A stretch of DNA of 64,000 nucleotides from Emticicia sp037153985 (GTDB lineage Bacteria; Bacteroidota; Bacteroidia; Cytophagales; Spirosomataceae): positions 186,001 to 250,000 of the forward strand of contig NZ_JBBAYI010000008.1 of assembly GCF_037153985.1 (NCBI RefSeq), written 5' to 3'. Below the pieces are notes generated by a model. That model saw only the letters and a program-made list of their open reading frames with translations, was not told the origin of the DNA and ran no database searches. The translations under genes were made by a program, and so were the position numbers. Shown one piece after another: positions 1-7,933 of the stretch (position 1 is its first letter; each line of letters starts with the position of its first letter).

Positions 1-2346
1 CTGTTTTCTTACCTTTACTTTTTCCACAATCATATCGCCAGCTACGGCCAGTTTATAGCCTGTCGGAATAGTGCTGGTTCCTATGCCTAGTTGCCCGTTT
101 TTGAGTGTCATGTCAACAGTCAATGCCTGATTATCGGCATTGCTATTAGCTACCCGCCCGAACAATAACCCACCCGATAGGTCAGGCGTAATCATGGTTC
201 CAGTAATTCCACGGGTTTTATAGGTGTCGTTGGTAGTTCCGGCCTCACAGTTAAAACATAAGAAAGGCCGCCCATTTGTATAGTTAGCTCCTATTGTAGA
301 TACATATCCGGCTGCGTTAGGATGTCCGAATTCAAAGCTAGTTTTGGCACCTCTGGCATTAATAAGTGGGTTTGTCTGTGCATCTGTACTGGTAGTGCCC
401 CTTACGTCAAGTCGGGCAGTAGGAGTTGTAGTGCCAATGCCCACATTACCACTAAGATAATTATTTGCATTGCCAGCCATATATAAATTCCAGCGGCCTG
501 TACCAGAGGCAATACTAGAGTAAATACCATAGTTATTGGTAGCCCCTGTTAAAGAAGCAGCAACAAAAAAGCCATATTGGTTGGTTACTGTACTACCCGC
601 ACCAATAGTTCCTTGGCCAGCACTATAATGAATAAGATTACCGAGTGTGAAACTTGCGGCTTCTGTACTGGCGTATGTATTATTGAAGGAAGCAGTTGAG
701 GTAACATCGCTTTTAACAGTAGCAACTTGGAATATAGCATTTGCATTAGTGCCTCCGGTAAGCGGAAGAGAAAGAGCTAAATTACTATTTGGTATACTAT
801 TAGTACCTATACCAAGCCGACCATTTATATAGTTATTGGCAGAGCCGTCCATATATAAATTCCAGCGGCCCGTTCCGACAGGAACCGAACCCCTGAACGC
901 ATAGTTATTACTAGCACTCACCATGTTGTTGGCTACCCAAAAACCTGTTTGTGTGGTAACTGCGCTGCCGGCACCGATGGTTCCCTCAGCAGCTATAAAA
1001 TGGACCGCATTAGGCAAAGTAAAATCAGTAGCTTGCGTGTTTAGCTGTGAATAATTCAGGTATGCTGCCGAGCTTACATCACTTTGCACAGCACCGTTGT
1101 TAAGTACACCAAACGATGAAGCTGCCCCGCTGATAGGTAAACCTATATGAACGGTGCGGTCGGCTAGTGCCGTAGAGTTAAGACCCAAACGCCCTCCCAG
1201 ATAGTTATTGGCTGTGCCGTGCATGAAAAGGTTCCATTGGCCTGTTCCGGCTGCAAGTGAACCCCTGAACGCATAGTTATTGGTAGCTCCGGCCATCGAA
1301 CTCGACACCCAGAAACCCGATTGCTCACTTACTGTACTACCGGTTCCCCATGTACCTTTAGAAACATAATAACCTACAAGCTGCGGAAGATTGACCGAGG
1401 CAGCCACATTAAAATTAGCCTGATAATAACGTGCTGCCGTTGTAACGTCAGTCTGTATAACCCCGTCGTTCATGATGGCTAGTGTGGTAGCCGCACCGCT
1501 TAGCGCTTTATTCAACCTGAGCGAGTAACCTGTATAGGGCGTCGGAATACCTATAAAGCCATCTGGGTCTACCACCATCCGGCTCGCACCTGTCGTAATA
1601 AACCGTATAGGTGCTGCTTCATTGGTACTGATGTCAAAATTACCCGTACCTCTGTGGCTAAGCGTACTACCTCCGTTGGCCGTACCGGTACGAATAGCAC
1701 GAAAGCCATAGTCTGTATAGGTAGCATCCCCTACGAGGTCAAGATACGAACTGCCGTCGGCTATACGGCCTCCACCAATTTCGACCCCCACATTAGAAGC
1801 TCCAATGTTGTAGCCGAAAACCCCACCCATGCTGGAAGTTATTGTCCCACCAACTGATAACTTGGCCGAACCATACGCAGCAGTAGTATTAATGCCTACA
1901 ACACCTCCATGCATAATGCGCATGGCTTCACCTGTTGAAGTAGCCGTGCGTGAGGCAACTGTCATGAATCGATGCCCCACTACATCGTCATAGCGATAAA
2001 ACAAGCCTGTATATGTTTCGTCATTCATACGTGCGAACTGAAAACTGGTGGTACTGTCAACCCCACGATTAGCGTCGATACGGGCTTTAGTAAAAGTATC
2101 ACCACTTCTTGGCATACCAGCACTTAAATAAATATAAGACCCTGCATAAGCGGCAGTGCCATTGCCTTCAATACGAAAAGTAGCCGAATTGGAAGGGTTG
2201 TAAAGTCGTTGTGTAGCACTATTGACATCTAATAGATAAGCTGGTGTAGAGGTACCTATTCCGACGTTCCCGCTGGTAGGGAAAGTGTTCTGTGCAAAGG
2301 CTTTCTGTATGGCAAGAAGACATACAAGTAACAAGAGTTTTTTCAT
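1..2346 (-). CDS. Secreted fibre-like protein with tandem repeats (C-terminus outside window)
   Basis: The reading frame starts at 2346 with a signal peptide (MKKLLLLVCLLAIQKAFAQ) and stays open for 782 codons to the window edge. The chain is rich in 'VGIGTSTP' and 'GRLGIGTN' units, the style of tail-fibre/S74-like surface proteins common in Bacteroidota. Three tandem repeats of about 370 bp (roughly nt 480-1600) each carry a 'TGRWNLYM' and 'NNYAFRGS' core. The last visible residues, GDMIVEKVKVRKQ, match the start of the C-terminal domain of the neighbour at 2493-4862, so the missing end is probably that domain plus a coiled coil. The role is likely extracellular or surface display. The substrate is unknown. 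The frame is certain; the function is inferred from style. Confidence 0.82.
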   Translation of the reverse strand, partial: MKKLLLLVCLLAIQKAFAQNTFPTSGNVGIGTSTPAYLLDVNSATQRLYNPSNSATFRIEGNGTAAYAGSYIYLSAGMPRSGDTFTKARIDANRGVDSTTSFQFARMNDETYTGLFYRYDDVVGHRFMTVASRTATSTGEAMRIMHGGVVGINTTAAYGSAKLSVGGTITSSMGGVFGYNIGASNVGVEIGGGRIADGSSYLDLVGDATYTDYGFRAIRTGTANGGSTLSHRGTGNFDISTNEAAPIRFITTGASRMVVDPDGFIGIPTPYTGYSLRLNKALSGAATTLAIMNDGVIQTDVTTAARYYQANFNVAASVNLPQLVGYYVSKGTWGTGSTVSEQSGFWVSSSMAGATNNYAFRGSLAAGTGQWNLFMHGTANNYLGGRLGLNSTALADRTVHIGLPISGAASSFGVLNNGAVQSDVSSAAYLNYSQLNTQATDFTLPNAVHFIAAEGTIGAGSAVTTQTGFWVANNMVSASNNYAFRGSVPVGTGRWNLYMDGSANNYINGRLGIGTNSIPNSNLALSLPLTGGTNANAIFQVATVKSDVTSTASFNNTYASTEAASFTLGNLIHYSAGQGTIGAGSTVTNQYGFFVAASLTGATNNYGIYSSIASGTGRWNLYMAGNANNYLSGNVGIGTTTPTARLDVRGTTSTDAQTNPLINARGAKTSFEFGHPNAAGYVSTIGANYTNGRPFLCFNCEAGTTNDTYKTRGITGTMITPDLSGGLLFGRVANSNADNQALTVDMTLKNGQLGIGTSTIPTGYKLAVAGDMIVEKVKVRKQ

Positions 2347-2492
2347 GAAATTTAAAATAGTGTAAAATGGTCAATTATGCTTAACAGGTTGTGCGAGTAA
2401 ATTTCCGAGCTAAGTTTAATGTATACGCTTTCTTGATTTTATATGAATTAATAAGAACCAGTTCTTTCTCCGGTGCTATAAACACATGGTAT

Positions 2493-4862
2493 TTATTTTT
2501 TAATAGCCTTTAGTTTTTTAATTTCCATTTCCTGTTCTTCCAGCCGCTTGCTTTGATTGTCGATTTTATTGTTCTGGGTTTCAATCAAGGTGCTTTGCTT
2601 ATCGCTTTGTTTTTTAAGCTCAATCATATAAAGTGTTAGTTCCTCTACTTTTTTCAGTAATAACCGATTCATTTCGCCTAAATCCTGCCCTTCTTTCTCA
2701 ATTTCTTTGGCCGATGGTATTTCGGGCAAGTGGCTGTTTTGTTTGGTAAACTTCTCTACTTCGTCAAGGCTAGGCAGCTTGTATTCAGGGCTGAACACGT
2801 AGTCAGGCCACCCGTTTGCCTGTTTCTTTACCTTTACTTTTTCCACAATCATATCACCAGCTACGGCCAGTTTATAGCCTGTCGGAACAGCTGTGGTGTT
2901 GATGCCCACCTGACCGCTGCTGTTCGTATAAATAGTATTACTTGAGCCATTTCTTATAATGGTAGTACCAGTACTAAACTCATTCGTTAGCATTAATACA
3001 GTAGCATTGGCACTAGGGAAACCAATATAGGCTTTACGCCCGCTGGCATAAGTTTGTGGGTAAAACTGTATATAACCGTGGTCTGTGCCTTCAAGTGTAA
3101 ATAAACCTGCATTCCCTTTTACAGATAAACTGCCATTAGAAGAGATACCTATGGCTACGGCACCAGTGTTACTGATAGCCATTCGTGTAGTGTTGTTTGT
3201 GCCAAATTCCAAAGCAGCATTCCGATAGTTAAATACTGACATAACATCAGTATTTGATTTTCCAAACCCCACATAACCATAATTAGTTCCTTCTGCCTTG
3301 AATAATGAATATGGCCTTCCGCCTGTGCCATTTGTTTCAAGGGTTTGTAGCGGAGTTATAGTAGTTGCATTAGTAATAGCATGTATTTTGCTTAAGGGTG
3401 TAGTTGTACCGATACCAACGTTCCCGTCTTTATCAATACGCATACGCTCATTGGCTATTGCCGAACCATTAGTATAGAACTTGATAGTGCCGTTTGTGCC
3501 TGCACCGATGTTTAATCCGGCAGTATTATTATCGGCCTGCAAATACACATAGTCTTTTTCGAGTAATCCTGTAACTGTGTTTCCAGTACCTGAATACCCC
3601 AAATAACCTTGTCCGCCGTCACCCTCTACTCTTAACTGGGCAAAAGCATTAGCTAGTGTAGACATATTTTTGGCGCGTATACCAACAGTAGCCTCCTGAT
3701 TACCCGAAACATCCAGTAAAAATGCCGGAGTTGTAGTGCCAATACCGATGTTTCCGTTGCCATCAATGTGCATACGTTCAATAGGTGTATTTGTTGCGTA
3801 AGGCGTAGTTAGAAATTGCAGGAAAGTGTCCCAACTTCCTCCTCTGTATGCCCTGATCTGTGCTTTTCCGGCCGACGAAAACTCGAATGAGATATCTCTT
3901 GTATTGCTACTACTAGTAGGTGAATTAGGCCCTAAAATTATCAGGCTAGCTATGCTGCCAGTAACTTTTGAACCTACTGCCATGCTACCCTCTACCTGAA
4001 AAGGGTAGGTAGGCGAAAGCAAACCAACCCCTACTTTCCCCCCGTTGAAAGTCATGTTTGCATTATTGGTACTGAACCGCATGTGTCCTGTATTAAGTTG
4101 GTTGGTTTTAAAGTTAATATCACTTAGAAGCCTGTCACGGTAAATCTCCAGGTTATTACTTTCATTATAACCTATTTTCAAGGAAGCTCTGTTGTCGGGG
4201 GCTGCATTGGCATAAATAGCTAAATCGCCACGAGTAGAGTCAGGGGTACTTACAGCATTACCCAATACAACATTCATGTTTCTATCATACTTTACAAGCA
4301 GGTTTTCATAAGCCTGCGCACCTTCATTATGTAGCAAGAACAACTCACTGATACCCAAACGCCCGCTTGTGCCTGAAGCTTTGTAAAATGTAAATCTGAT
4401 TTTTCCCGGAGCAGAAGTAGGAATTGCTGCTATAAAATCCTGCGCTGTGTAGTTATCAATATTGGCCACTGTAAACCATGTATTTTGTGGGGCATTAGGT
4501 GGAGTGCTTGCAGCTGTATTATATACTTCTATTTTGAACTTTGTAGGACCCCAATAGCGGCTCGACCAGCCAATCCATGCACCTGCTTGTACTGATGGGG
4601 CATTTATGTTCTCAATCGTAATAACCGTAGGGGTTGAGTCACTGGGAGCCAGCGTTGTATAAGATGGATAAAAAATACCATTAAATAGCTCGTTGCTATC
4701 CAGCCGTGCCACACCCTGTTGTGTAAAGGTAAATTTCTTATGGGCATTGAAAAGTATATTCTTTTCGAGGCTTGAGATAGTTCTATTGCTAGGGTACACC
4801 TGTTGAGCCAGTACTCGCTCACCAACAGTCAGAATAATAATTAATAATATAAGTTTTTTCAT
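2493..4862 (-). CDS. Secreted fibre-like protein with C-terminal LPEIPSAKEIE coiled-coil domain
   Basis: This 789-residue protein has a signal peptide (MKKLILLIIILTVGERVLA) and a jelly-roll-like N-terminal part. A central region repeats 'GNVGIGTTTP' and 'ERMRIDKDGNVGIGT' motifs. The conserved C-terminal block runs from about residue 670: GDMIVEKVKVKKQ, PDYVFSPEYKLPSL, HLPEIPSAKEIE, and LGEMNRLLLKKVEELTLY. It ends in a long charged coiled coil. The block is seen at the end of many Bacteroidota surface proteins and resembles the trimerising end of tail-fibre proteins. The gene lies upstream of the 1-2346 paralogue in the same orientation with a 146-bp gap. DNA at 2821-2890 is nearly identical to nt 1-70, which suggests recent duplication or gene conversion of the end domain. 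Confidence 0.85.
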   Translation of the reverse strand: MKKLILLIIILTVGERVLAQQVYPSNRTISSLEKNILFNAHKKFTFTQQGVARLDSNELFNGIFYPSYTTLAPSDSTPTVITIENINAPSVQAGAWIGWSSRYWGPTKFKIEVYNTAASTPPNAPQNTWFTVANIDNYTAQDFIAAIPTSAPGKIRFTFYKASGTSGRLGISELFLLHNEGAQAYENLLVKYDRNMNVVLGNAVSTPDSTRGDLAIYANAAPDNRASLKIGYNESNNLEIYRDRLLSDINFKTNQLNTGHMRFSTNNANMTFNGGKVGVGLLSPTYPFQVEGSMAVGSKVTGSIASLIILGPNSPTSSSNTRDISFEFSSAGKAQIRAYRGGSWDTFLQFLTTPYATNTPIERMHIDGNGNIGIGTTTPAFLLDVSGNQEATVGIRAKNMSTLANAFAQLRVEGDGGQGYLGYSGTGNTVTGLLEKDYVYLQADNNTAGLNIGAGTNGTIKFYTNGSAIANERMRIDKDGNVGIGTTTPLSKIHAITNATTITPLQTLETNGTGGRPYSLFKAEGTNYGYVGFGKSNTDVMSVFNYRNAALEFGTNNTTRMAISNTGAVAIGISSNGSLSVKGNAGLFTLEGTDHGYIQFYPQTYASGRKAYIGFPSANATVLMLTNEFSTGTTIIRNGSSNTIYTNSSGQVGINTTAVPTGYKLAVAGDMIVEKVKVKKQANGWPDYVFSPEYKLPSLDEVEKFTKQNSHLPEIPSAKEIEKEGQDLGEMNRLLLKKVEELTLYMIELKKQSDKQSTLIETQNNKIDNQSKRLEEQEMEIKKLKAIKK

Positions 4863-4954
4863 TAGAGGGAGCTTAAATATTAAACAATGTAAAACAGTCT
4901 AATTACTTATTATTTATGTGGTTTCAACAAAGTAATTCCAAAAAAATCAGAAAC

Positions 4955-5330
4955 TTAAGAGCAGTTGTAATGGCTAATAATTAATCCGTCTTTCCAAGCT
5001 GAAATCTTACCATTCTGACAAACAACCCTTATATAGTATATGTCTATAAGCAGGCTGTGGCTCAGGGTCAGTGATTGTCGGTTCGGCGGCATCTACGATT
5101 TCCCAAAGAGACTGCATACGTCCGGCCATAGGAGTTGCGCCATTGTAAACAGCTTTTTATAAATCCCAAACTCTCTGATAGCCGACGGAGATGTTCCTGT
5201 GGTGTATTCCAATTCAATGTAATCTGTTTATTAGTGGCATCTTTGGTAATAGTAAAAGTGTAGATAGCCACAGATAGAGAATTGGTTGTCTGGGAGCCAA
5301 CAGTGGCTGTAACAAACTCATAACACTCCT
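4955..5330 (-). pseudogene. Decayed fibronectin-like domain fragment
   Basis: On the minus strand one frame reads YEFVTATVGSQTTNSLSV then TFTITKDATNKQITLNW. After a frame change the last part reads YYIRVVCQNGKISAWKDG and ends with a stop at 4955. The tail resembles the 'YKYGIIGILNDGKTTAWKF' part of the fragment at 14486-15008, so both probably come from the same family of FN3-like domains in large secreted proteins. There are at least two frame changes and no start codon. This is debris, not an active gene. Confidence 0.55.
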
Positions 5331-5831
5331 ATATTGGCATATCCAGTTCTTTGAGTTCGGGTCTTGATAACACAACTTATTTACCCGTATCAACATAAGT
5401 CTTAACTAAAACAGTATATTTTAAAATAGAATAAGTAAGCTGATTGCAAGCATATAGCCTTGAAAAACGGGAGACATTTGCATTTTTTAGTCACAACTTT
5501 ATTATTCATATTCATGAAAAAGGTATTTGCTTTGTTCATGATACAAACATAAATAGAAATATTCTTTAAAGAATATTTTTATGAATATTTGTAATAAAAT
5601 ATTTAATGGTATCATTACTACAAACTGTTATGACTCTCCAACAAAAACCTTTTCAGCGAGAAGTCAGTGATTTGGTTGATTTAATTAGAGCCTGATACAT
5701 AAAACTTAGTTACTATACGTGATACATCTCTGAAAATAATTTTGCATAAAACCCTGAAAAGTTTAACTTTGCATACAATGATGTTTTATACGAGGGCTAT
5801 TGATAGCTGATGAAGCAACAAACCCGAAAAA
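5331..5831. other. AT-rich intergenic stretch with a palindrome and a tiny gene remnant
   Basis: No full gene is seen in this 500-bp gap. It holds a perfect 22-bp palindrome at 5557-5578 and a short open frame of 21 codons at 5630-5695. That frame (start MTLQQKPFQ, then REVSDLVDLIRA) recalls the N-terminus of DUF1016/YhcG-type nucleases but breaks off at once. The reading of the remnant is a guess from style. Confidence 0.35.
5557..5578. repeat. Perfect 22-bp AT-rich palindrome
   Basis: The sequence AAATATTCTTT followed directly by AAAGAATATTT is a perfect inverted repeat with no spacer. It sits about 250 bp upstream of the tRNA repeat array and about 200 bp from the decayed FN3 gene. It could be a regulator binding site or the residue of a mobile element end. 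No adjacent gene decides between these. Confidence 0.6.
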
Positions 5832-5929
5832 GACTCCGTAGCTCAGTTGGTAGAGCAACAGAGCGAGCCGTCGCCCCGGTCTTAATCATTGGGTCTGGGT
5901 TGAGTTAGCGACAGAAATATATAAAAGAC
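5832..5929 (+). repeat. Partial tRNA-Lys copy (5' half), unit 1
   Basis: The first 28 bases match the acceptor and D-arm of the real tRNA at 6020. A GC-rich run (GAGCGAGCCGTCGCCCCGG) then replaces the anticodon stem. The anticodon-loop-like CTTAATCATTGGG follows, and the T arm is missing. The 98-bp unit is followed directly by a second, nearly identical one. It cannot fold as a tRNA. It is a degenerate tandem duplicate. Confidence 0.75.
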
Positions 5930-6019
5930 TCCGTAGCTCAGTTGGTAGAGCAACAGAGCGAGCCGTCGCCCCGGTCTTAATCATTGGGTCTGGGTTGAGT
6001 TAGTAATAGAAATATAAAA
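5930..6019 (+). repeat. Partial tRNA-Lys copy (5' half), unit 2
   Basis: This is a second copy of the unit at 5832, identical through the tRNA-like part and shortened to 90 bp in the AT-rich spacer. It ends exactly where the functional tRNA begins. The array therefore reads 5'-half, 5'-half, whole tRNA. Confidence 0.75.
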
Positions 6020-6092
6020 GACTCCGTAGCTCAGTTGGTAGAGCAACTGACTCTTAATCAGTGGGTCGAGAGTTCGAGCCTCTCCGGGGTCA
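6020..6092 (+). tRNA. tRNA-Lys (anticodon CTT)
   Basis: All arms can be drawn by eye. The acceptor stem GACTCCG pairs with CGGGGTC with one T-G pair. The D arm contains AGCTCAGTTGGTAGAGC. The anticodon stem ACTGA/TCAGT encloses the loop CTCTTAA, giving anticodon CTT. The T arm contains GTTCGAGCC. The gene has 73 bases, and CCA is not encoded. A hairpin plus T-run follows at 6105. Partial copies lie on both sides: 5' halves upstream, 3' halves downstream. Confidence 0.93.
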
Positions 6093-6104
6093 CTTGATAA
6101 TTAG

Positions 6105-6138
6105 GCACTTATGAGGATTTCCTTGTGAGTGCTTTTTT
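6105..6138 (+). terminator. Rho-independent terminator of tRNA-Lys
   Basis: The stem GCACT/AGTGC, with an inner AGGA/TCCT pair, is followed by six T residues. It lies 13 bases after the tRNA end. The same hairpin is repeated at 6234 and 6363 inside the downstream repeats. Confidence 0.8.
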
Positions 6139-6233
6139 GTTTTAGTTACACGATATTTAAACGAGTCTTAAACATTGGGTTGAGAGCGGCAGCCGTTGCT
6201 GTTCGAGCCTCTCCGGGGTCACGTGATAATTAG

Positions 6234-6267
6234 GCACTTATGAGGATTTCCTTGTGAGTGCTTTTTT
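6234..6267 (+). terminator. Repeated terminator hairpin, copy 2
   Basis: Same stem and six-T tail as at 6105, inside the first 129-bp repeat. Confidence 0.7.
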
Positions 6268-6362
6268 GTTTTATTTACACAAGATTCAAATGACTCTTAA
6301 ACATTGGGTTGAGAGCGGCAGCCGTTGCTGTTCGAGCCTCTGCGGGGTCACGTGATAATCAA

Positions 6363-6396
6363 GCACTTATGAGGATTTCCTTGTGAGTGCTTTTTT
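6363..6396 (+). terminator. Repeated terminator hairpin, copy 3
   Basis: Same stem and T tail as at 6105, inside the second 129-bp repeat. Confidence 0.7.
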
Positions 6397-6492
6397 GTTT
6401 TAGTTACACAATATTTAAACGAGTCTTAATCATTGGGTTGAGAGCGGCAGCCGTTGCTGTTCGAGCCTCTGCGAGGTCACAAATTACAAATC

Positions 6493-6523
6493 CCTCATAG
6501 CCAAACAATTATGAGGAATTTTT
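6493..6523 (+). terminator. Hairpin with T-run ending the tRNA repeat array
   Basis: CCTCATA pairs with TATGAGG across a 10-base loop, followed by AATTTTT. It differs in sequence from the three repeated hairpins and closes the array. It may also serve the minus-strand genes that end at 6575. Confidence 0.55.
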
Positions 6524-6574
6524 GTTGTGTTTTAAAATAAATAAAACACTTAGGTTTAAACATAGTTTAAACAA

Positions 6575-6820
6575 TCACTCCAGTTTAGCTAGACTATTAT
6601 CAGTGTTATCAAGTTCTATTTGCTTGTCTTCTTCAATTTTAATTTTCTCTTTCCAAATAAAAAATAGAAAGACTCCTCCTATTAAAACTATAATACATAT
6701 AATCCAGCTCCAAATATTCGAAGACTTTTGTGGATAATGGAAGTAATTGGGATGTGCGGTAAAGTAGGAGTTAGGCATTTGAATTACTTCTTCAAAAGGA
6801 TTTTGCATTTGTTTGAACAT
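6575..6820 (-). CDS. Small single-pass membrane protein, unknown
   Basis: The start chosen is the internal Met (MFKQMQNPFEEV) at 6820, which lies just after the upstream gene's end at 6825. An earlier Met at 6865 would overlap that gene by 41 bp. The protein has about 81 residues: a short polar N-terminus, one strong membrane helix (WSWIICIIVLIGGVFLFFIW), then a charged tail (KEKIKIEEDKQIELDN). With its neighbour it forms a two-gene unit. No function is recognised. Confidence 0.6.
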   Translation of the reverse strand: MFKQMQNPFEEVIQMPNSYFTAHPNYFHYPQKSSNIWSWIICIIVLIGGVFLFFIWKEKIKIEEDKQIELDNTDNSLAKLE

Positions 6821-6824
6821 AGCT

Positions 6825-7286
6825 TTAGTCAATTTTATTGGTTTTGAACAAAATTCTATAGACATCTTCTATGTTTATAATGGAATCTCTTCGAGGAATC
6901 GCATTTTTATCTGTGTAAGGTATGATCTGACCTTTACAATTCTGAAATGCTTTCTTCATCATTGGTTCTTCATAGAAAAAAGCAAGTTTTAACTTCAGTT
7001 CTTTAATCTGATTATTCAACTGCCAGATTTCAGGATTTTCATTTGCCGCTTGAATGGATACAGCACTCTGTTTTTGTACATGGCGATTCTCTACGATGGT
7101 TTCTACATATTCAGAAAGACTCATACTATACCCCTCAGCCTCCATTGCCAAACCAATTTTCAATTGAGGATCAGACTTAAATCCTAAGGTTACTTTGTTT
7201 TGTGAGTTTGCAATTTCTTCCAATTGCAAAGCTCTACCTGTTCTCATTGTTGGATGCATATCTATTATTACTTTAGTATGATTCAA
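6825..7286 (-). CDS. Unknown protein with possible ribbon-helix-helix-like N-terminus
   Basis: This 153-residue protein has an N-terminal part with a strand-like KVTLGFKSDP followed by helix-like LKIGLAMEAEGYSMSLSEYVETIV, which resembles the layout of small DNA-binding or antitoxin-like proteins. A predicted coiled coil (EIWQLNNQIKELKLKLAFF) follows. It is the first gene of a two-gene unit and lies against the 5' break of the fibre-protein fragment at 7291, so the unit may have been inserted there. The function is unknown; the DNA-binding idea is weak. Confidence 0.6.
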   Translation of the reverse strand: MNHTKVIIDMHPTMRTGRALQLEEIANSQNKVTLGFKSDPQLKIGLAMEAEGYSMSLSEYVETIVENRHVQKQSAVSIQAANENPEIWQLNNQIKELKLKLAFFYEEPMMKKAFQNCKGQIIPYTDKNAIPRRDSIINIEDVYRILFKTNKID

Positions 7287-7290
7287 AAAT

Positions 7291-7883
7291 AAGAAACCCC
7301 AACAAAATTTAGCTGGATATGCTTCAACTTTAGGTGCTGAATCTTATAGCGGAAGACCCTTTTTATGTTTCAATTGTGAGGCTGGCACTGCTATTAATAC
7401 ATTTAAGACAAGAGGAATTGTCGGTACTATAATTACATCTGATTTAACGGGGGGCTGGTCTTAGGGCGTATTGCGAACAATAATGCGGATAATCAAACTG
7501 TAACTTCAGATTTTATTTTAAAAGGAGGGAAAGTCGGAATAGGCACTGCCAATATCCCGACAGATTATAAACTAGCCGTAGCCGGAAATATAATAGCCGA
7601 AAAAGTAAAGGTAAAAAAACAGGTAAATGGTGCTTGGCCAGACTATGTCTTTAGCCCTACGTATAAACTGCCTAGTCTTGAAGAAATAGAACAATTTACA
7701 AAGAAAAACAATCACTTACCCGAAATCCCCTCCGCCAGAGAAATTGAAAACGAAGGCCAAGATTTAGGTGAAATGAATCGACTGCTCTTAAAGAAAGTAG
7801 AGGAATTGACGCTGTATATGATAGAGCAGAACAAAGAAATAAAAGCACTGAAATTAAAAGTAGAACAACTGGAGAAAAAATAA
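7291..7883 (+). pseudogene. Truncated, frameshifted third fibre-like protein
   Basis: The frame from 7291 reads AGYASTLGAESYSGRPFLCF, matching AGYVSTIGANYTNGRPFLCF of the gene at 1-2346. At a run of six G (7449-7454) it shifts. The first frame ends in GGWS-stop, while the next frame continues as LVLGRIANNNADNQ and KVGIGTANIPTDYKLAV. It ends with the shared domain (PDYVFSPTYKLPSLEE, HLPEIPSAREIE) and a coiled coil, stopping at 7883. Restoring one G would rejoin the frames. The N-terminal two thirds are gone, so it is a pseudogene. Confidence 0.8.
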
Positions 7884-7933
7884 ATTTCTGGCTCTAAAAA
7901 ATACTCTTTACCTGCATTTAATTATCTGCTTGC

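Larger units (their letters stand above)
6163..6480 (+). repeat. Tandem 129-bp repeats carrying tRNA-Lys 3' halves and terminators
   Basis: Three copies start at 6163, 6292 and 6421, spaced exactly 129 bp; the last is partial. Each has an anticodon-loop-like segment (GTCTTAAACATTGGG or close variant), then an inserted GC-rich run GCGGCAGCCGTTGCTG. The tRNA T arm and acceptor end (TTCGAGCCTCTCCGGGGTCA) follow. The first two copies also carry the terminator hairpin. The acceptor end drifts: CTCCGGGG, then CTGCGGGG, then CTGCGAGG. Repeats of a tRNA 3' end are typical of recombinase attachment sites, but the fixed period and the inserted run are unusual. Confidence 0.8.

Noticed and set aside
1..4862. 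Phage tail-fibre genes of a prophage
   Set aside because: Signal peptides and the absence of any capsid, portal, terminase or tail genes point to chromosomal surface proteins that only resemble fibres.
6105..6480. Regular repeats looked at first like a CRISPR array
   Set aside because: The 129-bp unit is too long, has no conserved short repeat with unique spacers, and is built from tRNA 3' halves and terminators. No cas genes are present.
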